From NCBI GenBank assembly GCA_002702655.1, contig PABB01000026.1:62001-126000 (forward strand): a DNA stretch of 64,000 bases. The letters are read 5' to 3'. Made by a program: the position numbers and the translations under genes. The notes below the pieces were generated by a model. The model did not search any database and had not been told where the DNA came from. It saw nothing but the letters and a program-made list of their open reading frames with translations. The DNA comes from Planctomycetaceae bacterium. Lineage in GTDB: Bacteria; Planctomycetota; Planctomycetia; Pirellulales; Lacipirellulaceae. This document shows positions 53,768-63,114 of this stretch, piece by piece; position 1 is the stretch's first letter, and every line of letters begins with the position of its first letter.

Positions 53768-55543
53768 ATGTCGTTTGACGCTTGGCTGACCGTGGCGGTC
53801 GTGGCCGCCGTGTTCGTGGCGATGATTCGCAACGTCGCCCCGACTGACCTGACGTTTGTCACCGGCACGTGTGTGCTCGCGATGGCCGGGGTGATCACGC
53901 CCGAAGAGGCGTTCGCCGGGTTCTCGAACCAGGGCATGCTGACCGTGGCATTCTTGTTCGTCGTGGCGGCGGCGCTGCGCGAGACAGGTGTGCTCGACTT
54001 TGTTGGCGGCCGGCTCTTGGGCGGTGCGGCGACGATCGGATCCGTGCTGCGACGATTGTCGCTGGTGGTGATTCCCTCGTCGGCGTTTCTGAACAACACG
54101 CCGATTGTCGCCATGTTCATGCCCGTGCTGCTGGACTGGTCGCGCCGACGCCGCGTCAGTCCCTCGAAGCTGCTCATTCCCCTTTCGTACTTGTCGATTC
54201 TGGGGGGGACATGCACGCTCATTGGCACCTCGACCAACCTGGTTGTTCACGGCCTGATGGTCAAGAACGGCATGCAGGGCATGGGGCTGTTCGAACTGGG
54301 CAAAGTCGGGTTGCCGTATGCAATCGTCGGCGTGGCGTATCTGCTCGTTGTGGGACCGCGGTTGTTGCCCGATCGCACCGACCTGCTGGAGAAACTAGGC
54401 CAAACGCGGCGCGAGTATGTCACCGAGATGCAGGTCGCCCCCGGCGGCGCATTGGTCGGTCGGACGATTGAAAACGCGGGCTTGCGTCACCTGCCCGGGC
54501 TATTTCTGGTCGAGATCCAGCGTAACGAGCGCGTCATCTCCCCGGCCGGCCCCGGCGAGGTGTTGCAGGCCGCGGATCAGCTCGTCTTTGCCGGCGTCGT
54601 GGCGAGCGTCGTGGAACTGCAGAACATCCCGGGCCTGACGCCGCCCGCAGAACAATCCTTGCCGCTCGCGCCGCACGAGCGCGTCGAGCGTCGGCTGTGC
54701 GAGGTGGTCATCTCCTCCAACTCGCGGCTGGTGGGCCAAACGATTCGCGACGCCGATTTTCGCACGGTTTATGGGGCGGCGGTCGTGGCCGTCCATCGGG
54801 GCGGCAGTCGCGTGGCCACCAAGATCGGCGACATTCGGCTGGAGGCCGGCGACACGCTGCTGCTGCAAACGCCGCCGCATTTTGCCCGCGCTCACCGAAA
54901 TGACCCGGCGTTTTACCTGGTCAGCGCGGTCGACGACTACCGACCGCTGCGGACCCACCGAGCCAGGTTGGCCGTGCCGCTGTTCGTCGCGCTGATCGCC
55001 GCGATGGCGCTTGATCTGGCGCCGACGGCGCTGGCCGCCGCGCTGATCGCCGCGGCGATGGTTGGCGCCGGGTGCATCTCCGCGGGCGAGGCGCGACGAA
55101 GCATCGAGTGGCAAGTGCTGGCGACCATCGCGGCCGCCTTCGGCATGGGAACCGCGATTCAGAAATCGGGGTTGGCGGCCGCGGCTGGCGAAGCGTTGGT
55201 TCAGGCGACAGAAAGTCTGGGGCCGGTCGCGGCGCTGGCCTGCGTCTATGTGCTGGGATCGGTGCTCACCGAGCTGGTGACCAACAACGCCGTTGCCGTG
55301 TTGTTGTTCCCGATCTGCGTTGAAGTGGCGCGATTCTCGCACTCCAGCCCAAGACCGTTCCTAATGGCGCTGGCCCTGGCCGCGTCGGCCAGCTTCATGA
55401 CCCCGATCGGCTACCAGACGAACCTGATGGTCTACGGGCCGGGCGGCTATCGCTTTGGCGACTTTCTGCGTATTGGCGTTCCGCTAAACCTAATCTTGGC
55501 CGTCTTGGCGATTGTGCTGATCCCCTGGGCTTGGCCGTTTTGA
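53768..55543 (+). CDS. SLC13-type permease with two central TrkA-C domains
   Basis: 591 residues. Two hydrophobic halves surround two RCK_C/TrkA-C domains (about 205-385; 'GALVGRTIENAGLRHLPG', 'SRLVGQTIRDADFRTVYG'). The first half carries 'NNTPIVAMFMPVL' and 'GTSTNLVVHG'; the second carries 'TELVTNNAVAVLLFPI' and 'GYQTNLMVYGPGGY', the paired substrate-site motifs of the divalent anion/Na+ symporter family. Substrates of such proteins include sulfate and dicarboxylates; none can be chosen here. Confidence 0.92.
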   Translation: MSFDAWLTVAVVAAVFVAMIRNVAPTDLTFVTGTCVLAMAGVITPEEAFAGFSNQGMLTVAFLFVVAAALRETGVLDFVGGRLLGGAATIGSVLRRLSLVVIPSSAFLNNTPIVAMFMPVLLDWSRRRRVSPSKLLIPLSYLSILGGTCTLIGTSTNLVVHGLMVKNGMQGMGLFELGKVGLPYAIVGVAYLLVVGPRLLPDRTDLLEKLGQTRREYVTEMQVAPGGALVGRTIENAGLRHLPGLFLVEIQRNERVISPAGPGEVLQAADQLVFAGVVASVVELQNIPGLTPPAEQSLPLAPHERVERRLCEVVISSNSRLVGQTIRDADFRTVYGAAVVAVHRGGSRVATKIGDIRLEAGDTLLLQTPPHFARAHRNDPAFYLVSAVDDYRPLRTHRARLAVPLFVALIAAMALDLAPTALAAALIAAAMVGAGCISAGEARRSIEWQVLATIAAAFGMGTAIQKSGLAAAAGEALVQATESLGPVAALACVYVLGSVLTELVTNNAVAVLLFPICVEVARFSHSSPRPFLMALALAASASFMTPIGYQTNLMVYGPGGYRFGDFLRIGVPLNLILAVLAIVLIPWAWPF

Positions 55544-55764
55544 TCACGGCGTGTTGGCGGAACGAGCCGCAGTGGTTCTGGCGTGTGCACTTGGACCAAT
55601 TCACAAGTTGAGCCGCTTGCGTAATTCTTCTTGATGCGATGGATGCCAAGCTCGTTGAGTTGATCAGACTCAGGCCGACCGGACAACGAAGTCCGCAGTT
55701 GCCGCAGCAAATGTCGAGGATGGTGCATGGATCGAACACAACGCGAATCCAAATCTTCGCGCCA

Positions 55765-56898
55765 CTACAGCCCCAGGATCTCCACGTTCCCGGCGCGCTC
55801 CACGACCCACACGGCGGCCAGCATGGCCACTAGCACCGATCCCCATTGGAAGACGATCGTGCGGTAGAAGTCCGTGCCGCGGATTGCGAACGCGACGGGA
55901 AAGAACGCCAGCACGATCGCCAGTTGGCCGAGCTCGACGCCCAGGTTGAAGCCCAGCAGCGACACCGCCAGCGACGTGCTCGACAGGCCCAGCTCGGTCA
56001 GCACGCTGGCGAACCCGAACCCGTGCAGCAGGCCGAATGCGAACGCCACGGCGCTGCTGGACAGCGACAGCTTGGGGTACAAGTTGTTCGCGGCGGTCAC
56101 CACGATCGACGCCGCAATGGCCGACTCGACCAGCCAACTGGGCAGCGTCACGTACTGCATCACCGCCAGCCACAGCGTGATCGAGTGCGCCATCGTGAAG
56201 CTGGTGACCACTTTCAGCACGGACCAGCAGGCCGGGCGGAACTCGTCGACCGGCTGCCACTGCTCGTCCTGCCGCACCAGCACAGCCGGCAACAGCAGCG
56301 TGAGTAGAAACAGAATGTGATCCAGCCCGATCCAGATATGCCAGACGCCCTCGACGGCGTAGTCGGCCAATGTGTGCCACAGGTTGGATTGGCCGACGCG
56401 CAGCTCGACGGTCGATTGCTCGGGGCTGAGCACGTGCGTGCTGACCGCGGCGCCATCATCGAATAGCACCAGCCCGCGGTGCGTGGGGTCCATGTCGAAC
56501 AGCAGCCGGTAATCGACCGTGATTGGCTCGTTGGCGTCGCAGTCGCTGGTGAGCATCAGCACGGCGTAGGCGCCGTCGCTGTGGCGGTTGATCGCCAGGC
56601 CGTCGAGCGCCAACTGGCACTCGCGGCGCCCGGCCGTCAGGTGCAGCCGGGCCAGGGCGTGCGAGACGATGGCGTGCTGCCGCTCTTTGACCTCGCCCCA
56701 GGTGATATCGCCGTCGCCGTTGGCGTCGAGCCCCACCAGCAGCTCCAGATCGCGGAGGGCGATGTCCCACTCGACGGTCACTGGCATCGCGGCGGCGTCG
56801 ATGCGCAGGTAGCTGTCGCTGGGCTTGTGCGCGTGGGCTGCCCCACCTGCCAACGCCCACCAGGCGGCCGCGACGCGGGCGAGTCGAGCGGCACTCAT
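55765..56898 (-). CDS. HupE/UreJ-family membrane protein with EF-hand-like loop
   Basis: 377 residues. A signal peptide precedes an about 170-residue exported domain containing an EF-hand-like loop 'DANGDGDITWGE'. Then come six to seven helices with the family blocks 'GVWHIWIGLDHILFLLTLLLP', 'SFTMAHSITLWLA' and 'FGLLHGFGFASVL' (His-rich). HupE/UreJ proteins transport nickel or cobalt; the long N-terminal domain marks the UreJ_2 subgroup with unknown substrate. Its start overlaps the stop of the TPR gene by 4 bp, so the two are translationally coupled. Confidence 0.9.
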   Translation of the reverse strand: MSAARLARVAAAWWALAGGAAHAHKPSDSYLRIDAAAMPVTVEWDIALRDLELLVGLDANGDGDITWGEVKERQHAIVSHALARLHLTAGRRECQLALDGLAINRHSDGAYAVLMLTSDCDANEPITVDYRLLFDMDPTHRGLVLFDDGAAVSTHVLSPEQSTVELRVGQSNLWHTLADYAVEGVWHIWIGLDHILFLLTLLLPAVLVRQDEQWQPVDEFRPACWSVLKVVTSFTMAHSITLWLAVMQYVTLPSWLVESAIAASIVVTAANNLYPKLSLSSSAVAFAFGLLHGFGFASVLTELGLSSTSLAVSLLGFNLGVELGQLAIVLAFFPVAFAIRGTDFYRTIVFQWGSVLVAMLAAVWVVERAGNVEILGL

Positions 56899-58127
56899 TG
56901 CGGCGCCCCCGATTGCTCGATGAGGGGCTTCAAGTGCTCGAGGAGTGAATTCAAATCGGCGTCGTCCGTGCCGTGCCGTTGCAAAAACTCAACCACGGGG
57001 CGGGCCGCCGCGGCTTGCTTCGCAGCGAGCGCCGCTTGCAGCACAACTTGCGAGTCGCGCAGTTCGCGCTGCTGTTGCCAGTTGGCCAGCGCGACTTCCA
57101 GCGCCCGCTCGGGATCGTCGAGCACCTGCAAGTGAAACCGCGCTTCGTACCGGCCGTGCGGCTGGCTGCCGCGCATGCGGATCTCCTCAAACCGACTGGC
57201 CAGCACCGCGGTCCATTTCGCGGCCTGCTGTTGGGCGCCCAGCCGCGTCAGCGCGATCGTGGCGCCCAGCAGCGCCCCGTTGTCGTTCCCATGGTCGATC
57301 AGCAACTCCAGCGCTTCGCGATCTCGACCGCGGTCGAGCAGGAAGTCGCCGTAGGCCCGCAGCAGATACAAGTTGTCCGGCGACGCCTGCAGTCCCTGCC
57401 GATAGCGGCGCTCGGCCCGCCTGTCGTCGCCCCGCATCCGCGCCACGTCCGCCTGCATGGCGGCCAACCAAGTGTTCGGGGCCGCATCGTCGGCCGTGAC
57501 CTGTGCGATGGCGGTGAGCAGGCGATCGGCCTGTGCGACCCGACCCGTGACCGCAAGCAGCGGAATCCGAGCGTACGCGACTGCCCCGGCGGTGGCGACG
57601 CGCGACAGTCGCTCGATCGCTTTCTCTGCGTGCTCGTACTTCCCCTGCACGCGATAGATGTTGCTCAACTCGACCCACGCCTGCGCATCGGCGGGCTGCT
57701 GCACCAGCAGCGCCCGCAGGTCGGCAATCGCCGCGTCGTATAGGTGGTCCTTTTCTCTCAGCTTGGCCCGCAACCGCAGGATTCCCGTCGGCGCGGCGGG
57801 TTGCTCCCACCACCGCGACAACGCCGCGCGGGCGTAGCCGAAATAGCGCGGGTCGCCCGCGTCGGTTCCGATCTGCAGGTAGCGCTGAGCGACGGCCGCG
57901 GCGACCTCGGGATCGTCCGGCCCGGCGTCGAGTTGACCGCGGAGCTGGGCCAGCTCGCCTTGCCCCGCTAACAGCGACCGCGGCAACGACTCCAGCACCT
58001 CGGCGTCGTCAGCGGGCACATACGGAGCGGCCGAAGCGGCGACGCTCAAGAGATTCCACGCCATGGCCGCCATCGCCCCGCCGCGAATACGCGTCGACAG
58101 CGGGCTTGGACGACGCAAAGTGGACAT
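56895..58127 (-). CDS. TPR-repeat exported protein
   Basis: 410 residues from the ATG at 58127; the frame upstream to 58220 runs into a dispersed repeat. The N-terminus has a hydrophobic stretch ('MAAMAWNLLSVAASAAP') suiting a signal peptide. The rest is helical with tetratricopeptide spacing ('AQAWVELSNIYRVQGKYEHA', 'NLYLLRAYGDFLLDRGRDRE'). TPRs mediate protein-protein contacts. It overlaps the HupE gene by 4 bp and is divergent from the DUF4331 gene, so the three probably work together. Confidence 0.82.
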   Translation of the reverse strand: MSTLRRPSPLSTRIRGGAMAAMAWNLLSVAASAAPYVPADDAEVLESLPRSLLAGQGELAQLRGQLDAGPDDPEVAAAVAQRYLQIGTDAGDPRYFGYARAALSRWWEQPAAPTGILRLRAKLREKDHLYDAAIADLRALLVQQPADAQAWVELSNIYRVQGKYEHAEKAIERLSRVATAGAVAYARIPLLAVTGRVAQADRLLTAIAQVTADDAAPNTWLAAMQADVARMRGDDRRAERRYRQGLQASPDNLYLLRAYGDFLLDRGRDREALELLIDHGNDNGALLGATIALTRLGAQQQAAKWTAVLASRFEEIRMRGSQPHGRYEARFHLQVLDDPERALEVALANWQQQRELRDSQVVLQAALAAKQAAAARPVVEFLQRHGTDDADLNSLLEHLKPLIEQSGAPQ

Positions 58128-58498
58128 GCGAAACGCTCGTGGCGAGGAGGGAAGGGCAGGGCGGCTCGTGGGGCGGTACGCAGCCGCCTTGCTCGTGGAT
58201 TCAGAAAAACCTGCGATCACGCGCGGGACGGCTCTGTGCGCCGTGGGCAGCGGAGAAAGGCCGCCTCCTCACGCGGCTCACAGAGCCGTCCCGCGCGGAT
58301 TTGGACAGGGGCCTCTCGACGCCAGAACTCCGCAGAAAGCTGAATCTGGCCTGCTGGCCCGCTCGTAACGTCGCAAGGAACCAGACAACGACGCCGTTGC
58401 GACGCGGGAAGAGTCGAACGGCGTGACCTCGTCATTTGTTCGCGGAAAGCCATCCGATCCGCGGTCGCCATTTCCTGCATCACGAAAGGCCAACCACC
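58128..58498. promoter_or_regulatory. Divergent intergenic region between TPR/HupE operon and DUF4331 gene
   Basis: 371 bp that must hold the promoters of both the leftward TPR-HupE pair and the rightward DUF4331 gene. It contains the inverted repeat at 58221-58297. No operator or promoter box was identified by eye. A ribosome site GAAAGG lies 9-14 bp before 58499. Confidence 0.45.
58221..58297. repeat. Inverted repeat, 'CACGGCTCTGTGAGCCGTG' family, copy 2
   Basis: Arms 58221-58245 ('GCGCGGGACGGCTCTGTG') and 58270-58297 (its complement). It shares the GGCTCTGTG core with the element at 12531-12606 but has different outer ends. Confidence 0.82.
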
Positions 58499-59566
58499 AT
58501 GCTCCGCCGCTTCTCTCTCCCACTGGCGCTCGTCGCCGCCGCGCTGGCGGCGACGGCGGCGCCCCCCGGCGCTCTGGCATCGGACCACCTGGATGCCCCC
58601 AACCTCTCCGGAGTTGGGGCGTTGGATATCAACGACCTGTACGCCTTCCAGTCGCCGACAAATGCGAACAACTCGGTACTGATCATGACCGTCAATCCGT
58701 TCGTCGGGTCGCTCAGCGGATCGACGTTCGATACGAGCACGACCTACGAATTCCAGATCGACAACACGGGCGACGCTGTGGCTGACCTCACCTACGCAGC
58801 CACGTTCGCCGCCCCGGTGGCGGGCGTGCAGACGGGGACCGTCACGCTGAACGGTTCCGCCTACGCGGCGGGGGCCACGGGCGCCACGATCGCCACCTCC
58901 GGCGGCGGGCAGCTCACGTTCGGCGTCTTCGACGATCCGTTCTTCTTCGACCTGGCCGGCTTCAACAACGGCTTGGCATTCACCGGCGACGACGCCTTCG
59001 CCGGGGCCAATGTGTCGGCCATCGTGCTGGAAGTGCCCAGCTCCGAGCTGGGCGGCCCCAACATCGGCGTCTGGGCCCGCACCACCGACGGGACCAATCA
59101 GATCGATCGCGTCGGTCGTCCCGCGATCAACACCGTGCTGATTCCCTCGGCTCGCAAGCAGGAGTTCAACGAGGCGGCGCCGGCGGGCGATTTCGCTGCG
59201 TTTGGTAGCGACGTGAACTCCGCGATTGCCGGGCTGAGCAATCAGCCCAACGCCGACGCGCTCACGCCGATCTTGCTGCCGGATGTGCTCACGTTCGACA
59301 CGTCCAGCTCGGCGGGGTTCCTCAACGGTCGCCAACTCGCCGATGACGTGATCGACGCCGAGCTGACGTTGCTCACCGGCAGCGCGTCGCCGATCGGCGA
59401 CGGCGTGGACGCCAATGACGTGGCCTTCCGGTCCGCTTTCCCCTACCTGGCGCCGGCGAACCCAGTTCCCGAGCCCGCCGCGGCGGCCCTGCTGGTCTGC
59501 GCGATCGCGGGCGGTTGGGGCCTGCGTAAGCGACGGCGCTCATTGCACTACGGCGCGCGCGATTGA
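58499..59566 (+). CDS. DUF4331 protein with PEP-CTERM tail
   Basis: 355 residues from ATG 58499. A signal peptide ends near 'GALASDH'. The chain starts 'SDHLDAPNLSGVGALDINDL', the DUF4331 hallmark, followed by 'YAFQSP', 'FFFDLAGFNN' and 'NIGVWARTTD'. The end carries 'NPVPEPAAAALLVCAIAGGW' and a basic RKRRR, a PEP-CTERM sorting signal with an 8-residue tail. It is thus a secreted protein probably sorted by an exosortase-like system. It is divergent from the TPR/HupE pair. Confidence 0.88.
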   Translation: MLRRFSLPLALVAAALAATAAPPGALASDHLDAPNLSGVGALDINDLYAFQSPTNANNSVLIMTVNPFVGSLSGSTFDTSTTYEFQIDNTGDAVADLTYAATFAAPVAGVQTGTVTLNGSAYAAGATGATIATSGGGQLTFGVFDDPFFFDLAGFNNGLAFTGDDAFAGANVSAIVLEVPSSELGGPNIGVWARTTDGTNQIDRVGRPAINTVLIPSARKQEFNEAAPAGDFAAFGSDVNSAIAGLSNQPNADALTPILLPDVLTFDTSSSAGFLNGRQLADDVIDAELTLLTGSASPIGDGVDANDVAFRSAFPYLAPANPVPEPAAAALLVCAIAGGWGLRKRRRSLHYGARD

Positions 59567-59694
59567 CCGCGGGGCGCCGACAACCGCGTGAATCGTGAGA
59601 CGGTTGGGGGCTCGATCCACCGCGGATCGGGCCCCTGACCTTGCGCGGATGCAACTGCAACGCGATCAGAGCAGCGTCTCGCACTCTGCGACGG

Positions 59695-61704
59695 TCAACG
59701 CTGAGGGATGCGGATCACGCTCAACGAATTTGCCGGCGCCTCGTAGTCAAACGCTGCGCCCACCGATAGCGTCGACTCCTGCGGCACAAGCGGCTCGCGG
59801 GTGTCGAAATCATTGACCGCGTCGGCTTCCCCGGCGAGCAGCAGCAACGTGGCGTCCTCGGCCAGTCGCTCGGCGCCAGCCAACTCGATCGCCAGCGGCT
59901 GCGCCGCGCCGCCGTAGTTGACGATCTTCACAATCACGTCGCCATTGTTGGCGTCGCGCACGACCGACGTGGCCACGGGCAGCAGGCCGTCCTCGCCAGC
60001 GGGCGGCGTCAACTCAGCGGGCAGCAACTCATCGCCGGCATTCTGGCCGAACAGTTGCTGCACGTAGTAGTTGATCGTCGGGTACACGTCCGTATTGGTG
60101 AAGTAGATCAAGTCGGGGTTCCACTGGCAGCGGCCGCGTTTGCCCAGCAGCGGCGCGTACGACGAGAGCCGCACCACGTCGCCATTGCGTTCCAGGTGCG
60201 TCATGTACGCCGCCTCGGCCAGCGCCGAGCGGAGCGTGGTCCGCCGTCCGCGGTCGTGGGCCGCGTACTCGCCCAGGTAGACGGCGCTCCGCGCGCGATT
60301 GAAATCGTCGTAGCGGTGCAAGTTGTCCAGGAACCACTCCGGCGGGCGGTAATAGTGCTCGTCGACCATTGGCACGTGCAGCTCGTTGGCGATCCGCCAG
60401 CCTTCGTCATAATCTTCGCCGTCAGGGAACGGTCCCACCGTGCCAATGACCGTGATCTCCGGGTGCTTTTCCTGGATGGCCGCGTAAATCATGCGGAACC
60501 GCTCCTCGAACGCTGGCGTGATGCGATCTTCGTTCCCCACGCCCAGGTACTCCAGGCCGAACGGTTCGGGATGCCCGGCGGCGGCGCGCTTGGCGCCCCA
60601 GTGGCTGTCGGCAGGGCCGTTGGCCCACTCGATCAGGTCGAGCACCTCTTGGACGTAGGCTTGCATTTCGTCCAACGGAATCCCGTCCTGCCCCGCGCCC
60701 GCCGTGTGGCCGGAATTCTGGCAACTGACCGCCGCGGGCACGACCGGCAGCGGCTTGGCCCCAATGTCTTCGCAGAACTGGAAGTACTCGAAGTAGCCCA
60801 GCCCCACTGACTGGTGATACCGCCAGATGTTGGCTTGCTCCTTTCGCTCGTGAATCGGACCGATGGTGTCTTTCCAGCGGTACATGTTCGGCAGGCCGTC
60901 GCCGTGGACCAGACAGCCGCCGGGAAAGCGGATGAACCGCGGGTGCAGCGCGGCGAGCGTCGCGGCCAGATCCTTGCGCAATCCATTGCTGCGGTCCTTG
61001 AAGGTTTCGCGGGGGAACAGCGACACGACGTCCAGCGCGATGCCGCCCGCCTGCTTCGTGTAGACCCACAGCCTGGCGTCGTCGACGGTCCGCTCGGCCA
61101 CAATCTCGCCGGCGATGCGCTGCCAGTCGGCGCCCGTGTACGTCAGCTTCGTCTCGCCCAGCGACTGGCCCTGCTTGTCCTCCAGCCGGGCGAAGATTTC
61201 GAACGGCTCGTCGTCGCCAATGGGTCGGCCGCCCCAGCGACGATCGACATACAGTTGCCTCACGAACATCGACACGTCGTAAGTCTTGCCGGCCTCGACC
61301 GCGATGCCGTCGAACCCCGGGTTGCGGATCCCGGCGCCATCGCCGGCGGTGGGCACGTCGACCACCGCGTAGTGCGGGTTGTTCGCATGCAGCGGCCGCG
61401 ACGCCGCCACGACCAGCGACCCCTCGCCGCCGCCGCGGCCGACGAACTCCCAATACGCCAACTGCGTCCACGCCGTTTGCTCGATCGCCTGATATTCGAA
61501 CGAACGATTCTGCACCAACTCGGCATACAACCCGCCGTCGGCCGCGTAGTTGATGTCTTCGAAGAAGATGCCAAACAGATCGGGGCTGATCGCCGTGCCG
61601 GGCGCCGCGGCGTCGATGTGCAGTGGGGCTGCGGGTTCCGCGGCGCCGTCAGACGCAGCAGCCAGCAGGGTCAACAGAACCACAGGCATTCGGAGCAGAT
61701 TCAT
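59695..61704 (-). CDS. GH51 alpha-L-arabinofuranosidase (second copy)
   Basis: 669 residues from ATG 61704; the open frame reaches 61800 but the signal peptide starts at 'MNLLRMPVVLLTLLAAA'. It shares with the 37.6 kb enzyme the blocks 'GIFFEDINYAADGGLYAELV', 'FIRFPGGCLVHGD' and the substrate-site 'YRWKDT'. The acid/base Glu392 is in 'GVGNEDR' and the nucleophile Glu479 in 'YLGEYAAHD'. It lacks the extra concanavalin-like domain and is therefore shorter. It removes arabinofuranose from plant or algal polysaccharides; two paralogues in one window suggest an arabinan-degrading lifestyle. Confidence 0.94.
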   Translation of the reverse strand: MNLLRMPVVLLTLLAAASDGAAEPAAPLHIDAAAPGTAISPDLFGIFFEDINYAADGGLYAELVQNRSFEYQAIEQTAWTQLAYWEFVGRGGGEGSLVVAASRPLHANNPHYAVVDVPTAGDGAGIRNPGFDGIAVEAGKTYDVSMFVRQLYVDRRWGGRPIGDDEPFEIFARLEDKQGQSLGETKLTYTGADWQRIAGEIVAERTVDDARLWVYTKQAGGIALDVVSLFPRETFKDRSNGLRKDLAATLAALHPRFIRFPGGCLVHGDGLPNMYRWKDTIGPIHERKEQANIWRYHQSVGLGYFEYFQFCEDIGAKPLPVVPAAVSCQNSGHTAGAGQDGIPLDEMQAYVQEVLDLIEWANGPADSHWGAKRAAAGHPEPFGLEYLGVGNEDRITPAFEERFRMIYAAIQEKHPEITVIGTVGPFPDGEDYDEGWRIANELHVPMVDEHYYRPPEWFLDNLHRYDDFNRARSAVYLGEYAAHDRGRRTTLRSALAEAAYMTHLERNGDVVRLSSYAPLLGKRGRCQWNPDLIYFTNTDVYPTINYYVQQLFGQNAGDELLPAELTPPAGEDGLLPVATSVVRDANNGDVIVKIVNYGGAAQPLAIELAGAERLAEDATLLLLAGEADAVNDFDTREPLVPQESTLSVGAAFDYEAPANSLSVIRIPQR

Positions 61705-61949
61705 AGTTACCATCGGGGCATGCATCGCGTGAAGAGCCAGATCCCTGCGGCGTCGCAGCAGGCGACGTTGCAGACGCAGTGCGGACAAGTGACAAGCCAA
61801 CCCGCACGGGGCCGATCGATCCGCAATACGGTTATTGTAACCCTTTGATCACGCGACAGAAACGCTCGCCGCGTCGCGTGCGAGACGGTTGCAGAATAGC
61901 GCAGCGCGGCTGGCGAGATAGCGCAGCGAACCGTGTCACGACTCGTATC

Positions 61950-62954
61950 TCAGTCGCCCGCCGTTGCCAGCAGCGATGCGGGGGCGGCGCCCTCGGGGGC
62001 CATTGTGGCCAGGTGGATCAGGGCGTCGCCTTGCTGTACCAGCGGATTGTTGGTGTGGCCGATGACGATGCCGTCGGACGGCGCCGACACGGGCCAGGCG
62101 TCGTCGCCGAACACGTCGGCCACCACGCCCAGCTTCTCCTTCGCCGCCACGCGGGCGCCCAATTGCGTGTCCAGCCGCAACACGCCGCTGTGCCGGGCGC
62201 GAATCCACGCGGTCTTTTCCACCAACTCCGAGTGATTCGCCTTGCGCTTGGGGGCGGTGCGACGCATCTTCAGCGCGGCCAGCACCCGCAGCACGCCGTC
62301 GCGACCCAGGCGGATCGCCGCGTCGTCGAACCGCAGCGGCTCGCCCGCTTCGTAAACCAGCGTGCGAATCCCCGCGGCCGTGGACGCCTTGCGCAGCGAG
62401 CCGTCGATGGCGCTCGCGTGCATTAGCACAGGCGCGGCGAACGCCTCGGCCAGTTGTCGCGTTTCCTCGTCGTGCAGATTCGCACGAACCTGCGGCAAGT
62501 TCGTGCGATGATTCGATCCCGTGTGCAGGTCGATGCCGAATTGGCACTTCAGCACGACTTCCTGCATGAACAGGTTGGCTAGCCGCCCGGCAAGCGAACC
62601 TCGCGCGCTGCCGGGAAACGATCGGTTGAGGTCGCGGCGGTCGGGCAGATACCGACTCTGGGCGTTGAACCCGAACACGTTGACGATCGGCACGGTCAGC
62701 AGGCAGCCCGACAGCGCGGCCGGCTCGGTTTCCTCGAGCACCTGGCCGATGATCTCCACGCCGTTCACTTCGTCGCCATGCACCGCGGCGCTGATCCACA
62801 CGTTGGGGCCGGCCTTGGCGCCGTTGACCACCACGATCGGCAGCGCCAGCCACGTGCCCGTCGGCAGCCGCGCCACGGGGATCTCCAGCCGCTTGCGTTG
62901 TCCCGGCTCGACAACGGATCCGGCGATCTCAATGGGCAGATTGCGGTGCTTCAT
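61950..62954 (-). CDS. AstE/aspartoacylase-like zinc amidohydrolase
   Basis: 334 residues. M14-type fold related to succinylglutamate desuccinylase and aspartoacylase. Zinc motifs: 'SAAVHGDEVNGVEI' (HxxE) and 'FGIDLHTGSNHR' (His ligand), with a catalytic Glu in 'TLVYEAGE'. The C-terminal about 80 residues form a beta-rich, biotinyl-like domain ('VLRLDTQLGARVAAKEKLGV'). It lies downstream of a RimK-type ATP-grasp gene on the same strand; this pairing recurs in bacteria and suggests a shared peptide-tagging/untagging role (inference). Confidence 0.9.
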   Translation of the reverse strand: MKHRNLPIEIAGSVVEPGQRKRLEIPVARLPTGTWLALPIVVVNGAKAGPNVWISAAVHGDEVNGVEIIGQVLEETEPAALSGCLLTVPIVNVFGFNAQSRYLPDRRDLNRSFPGSARGSLAGRLANLFMQEVVLKCQFGIDLHTGSNHRTNLPQVRANLHDEETRQLAEAFAAPVLMHASAIDGSLRKASTAAGIRTLVYEAGEPLRFDDAAIRLGRDGVLRVLAALKMRRTAPKRKANHSELVEKTAWIRARHSGVLRLDTQLGARVAAKEKLGVVADVFGDDAWPVSAPSDGIVIGHTNNPLVQQGDALIHLATMAPEGAAPASLLATAGD

Positions 62955-62964
62955 AGCGAAGGGG

Positions 62965-63110
62965 GGACGGGGAAAGCGGAATGGGGAATGCCAAACGGGA
63001 AATGTCGAATGCCGCGACGGCGGGGCTTAGCGGTTGCGGCGACGCAACCCGCCCTTGAGGAAGGCGTCTTTGAAGCGCGACTCCGCCTTCCCCATTCCCC
63101 CTTCCGCCTC
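62965..63110. repeat. Imperfect inverted repeat, 'GGAATGGGGAA' type
   Basis: Left arm at about 62965-62991 and right arm at about 63081-63110 with moderate complementarity ('GCGGAATGGGGAATG' against 'CTTCCCCATTCCCC'). A related single arm is visible at about 22306-22336 upstream of ubiX. It separates the rimK-like and AstE-like genes. Confidence 0.6.
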
Positions 63111-63114
63111 TGCT

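Noticed and set aside
58128-58220. Longer start for the TPR protein
   Set aside because: The extra codons run into the inverted repeat at 58221 and lie before a signal-peptide-like segment.
58217-59335. Minus-strand 372-codon frame opposite the DUF4331 gene
   Set aside because: Shadow frame; the plus strand has a signal peptide, DUF4331 start motif and PEP-CTERM tail.
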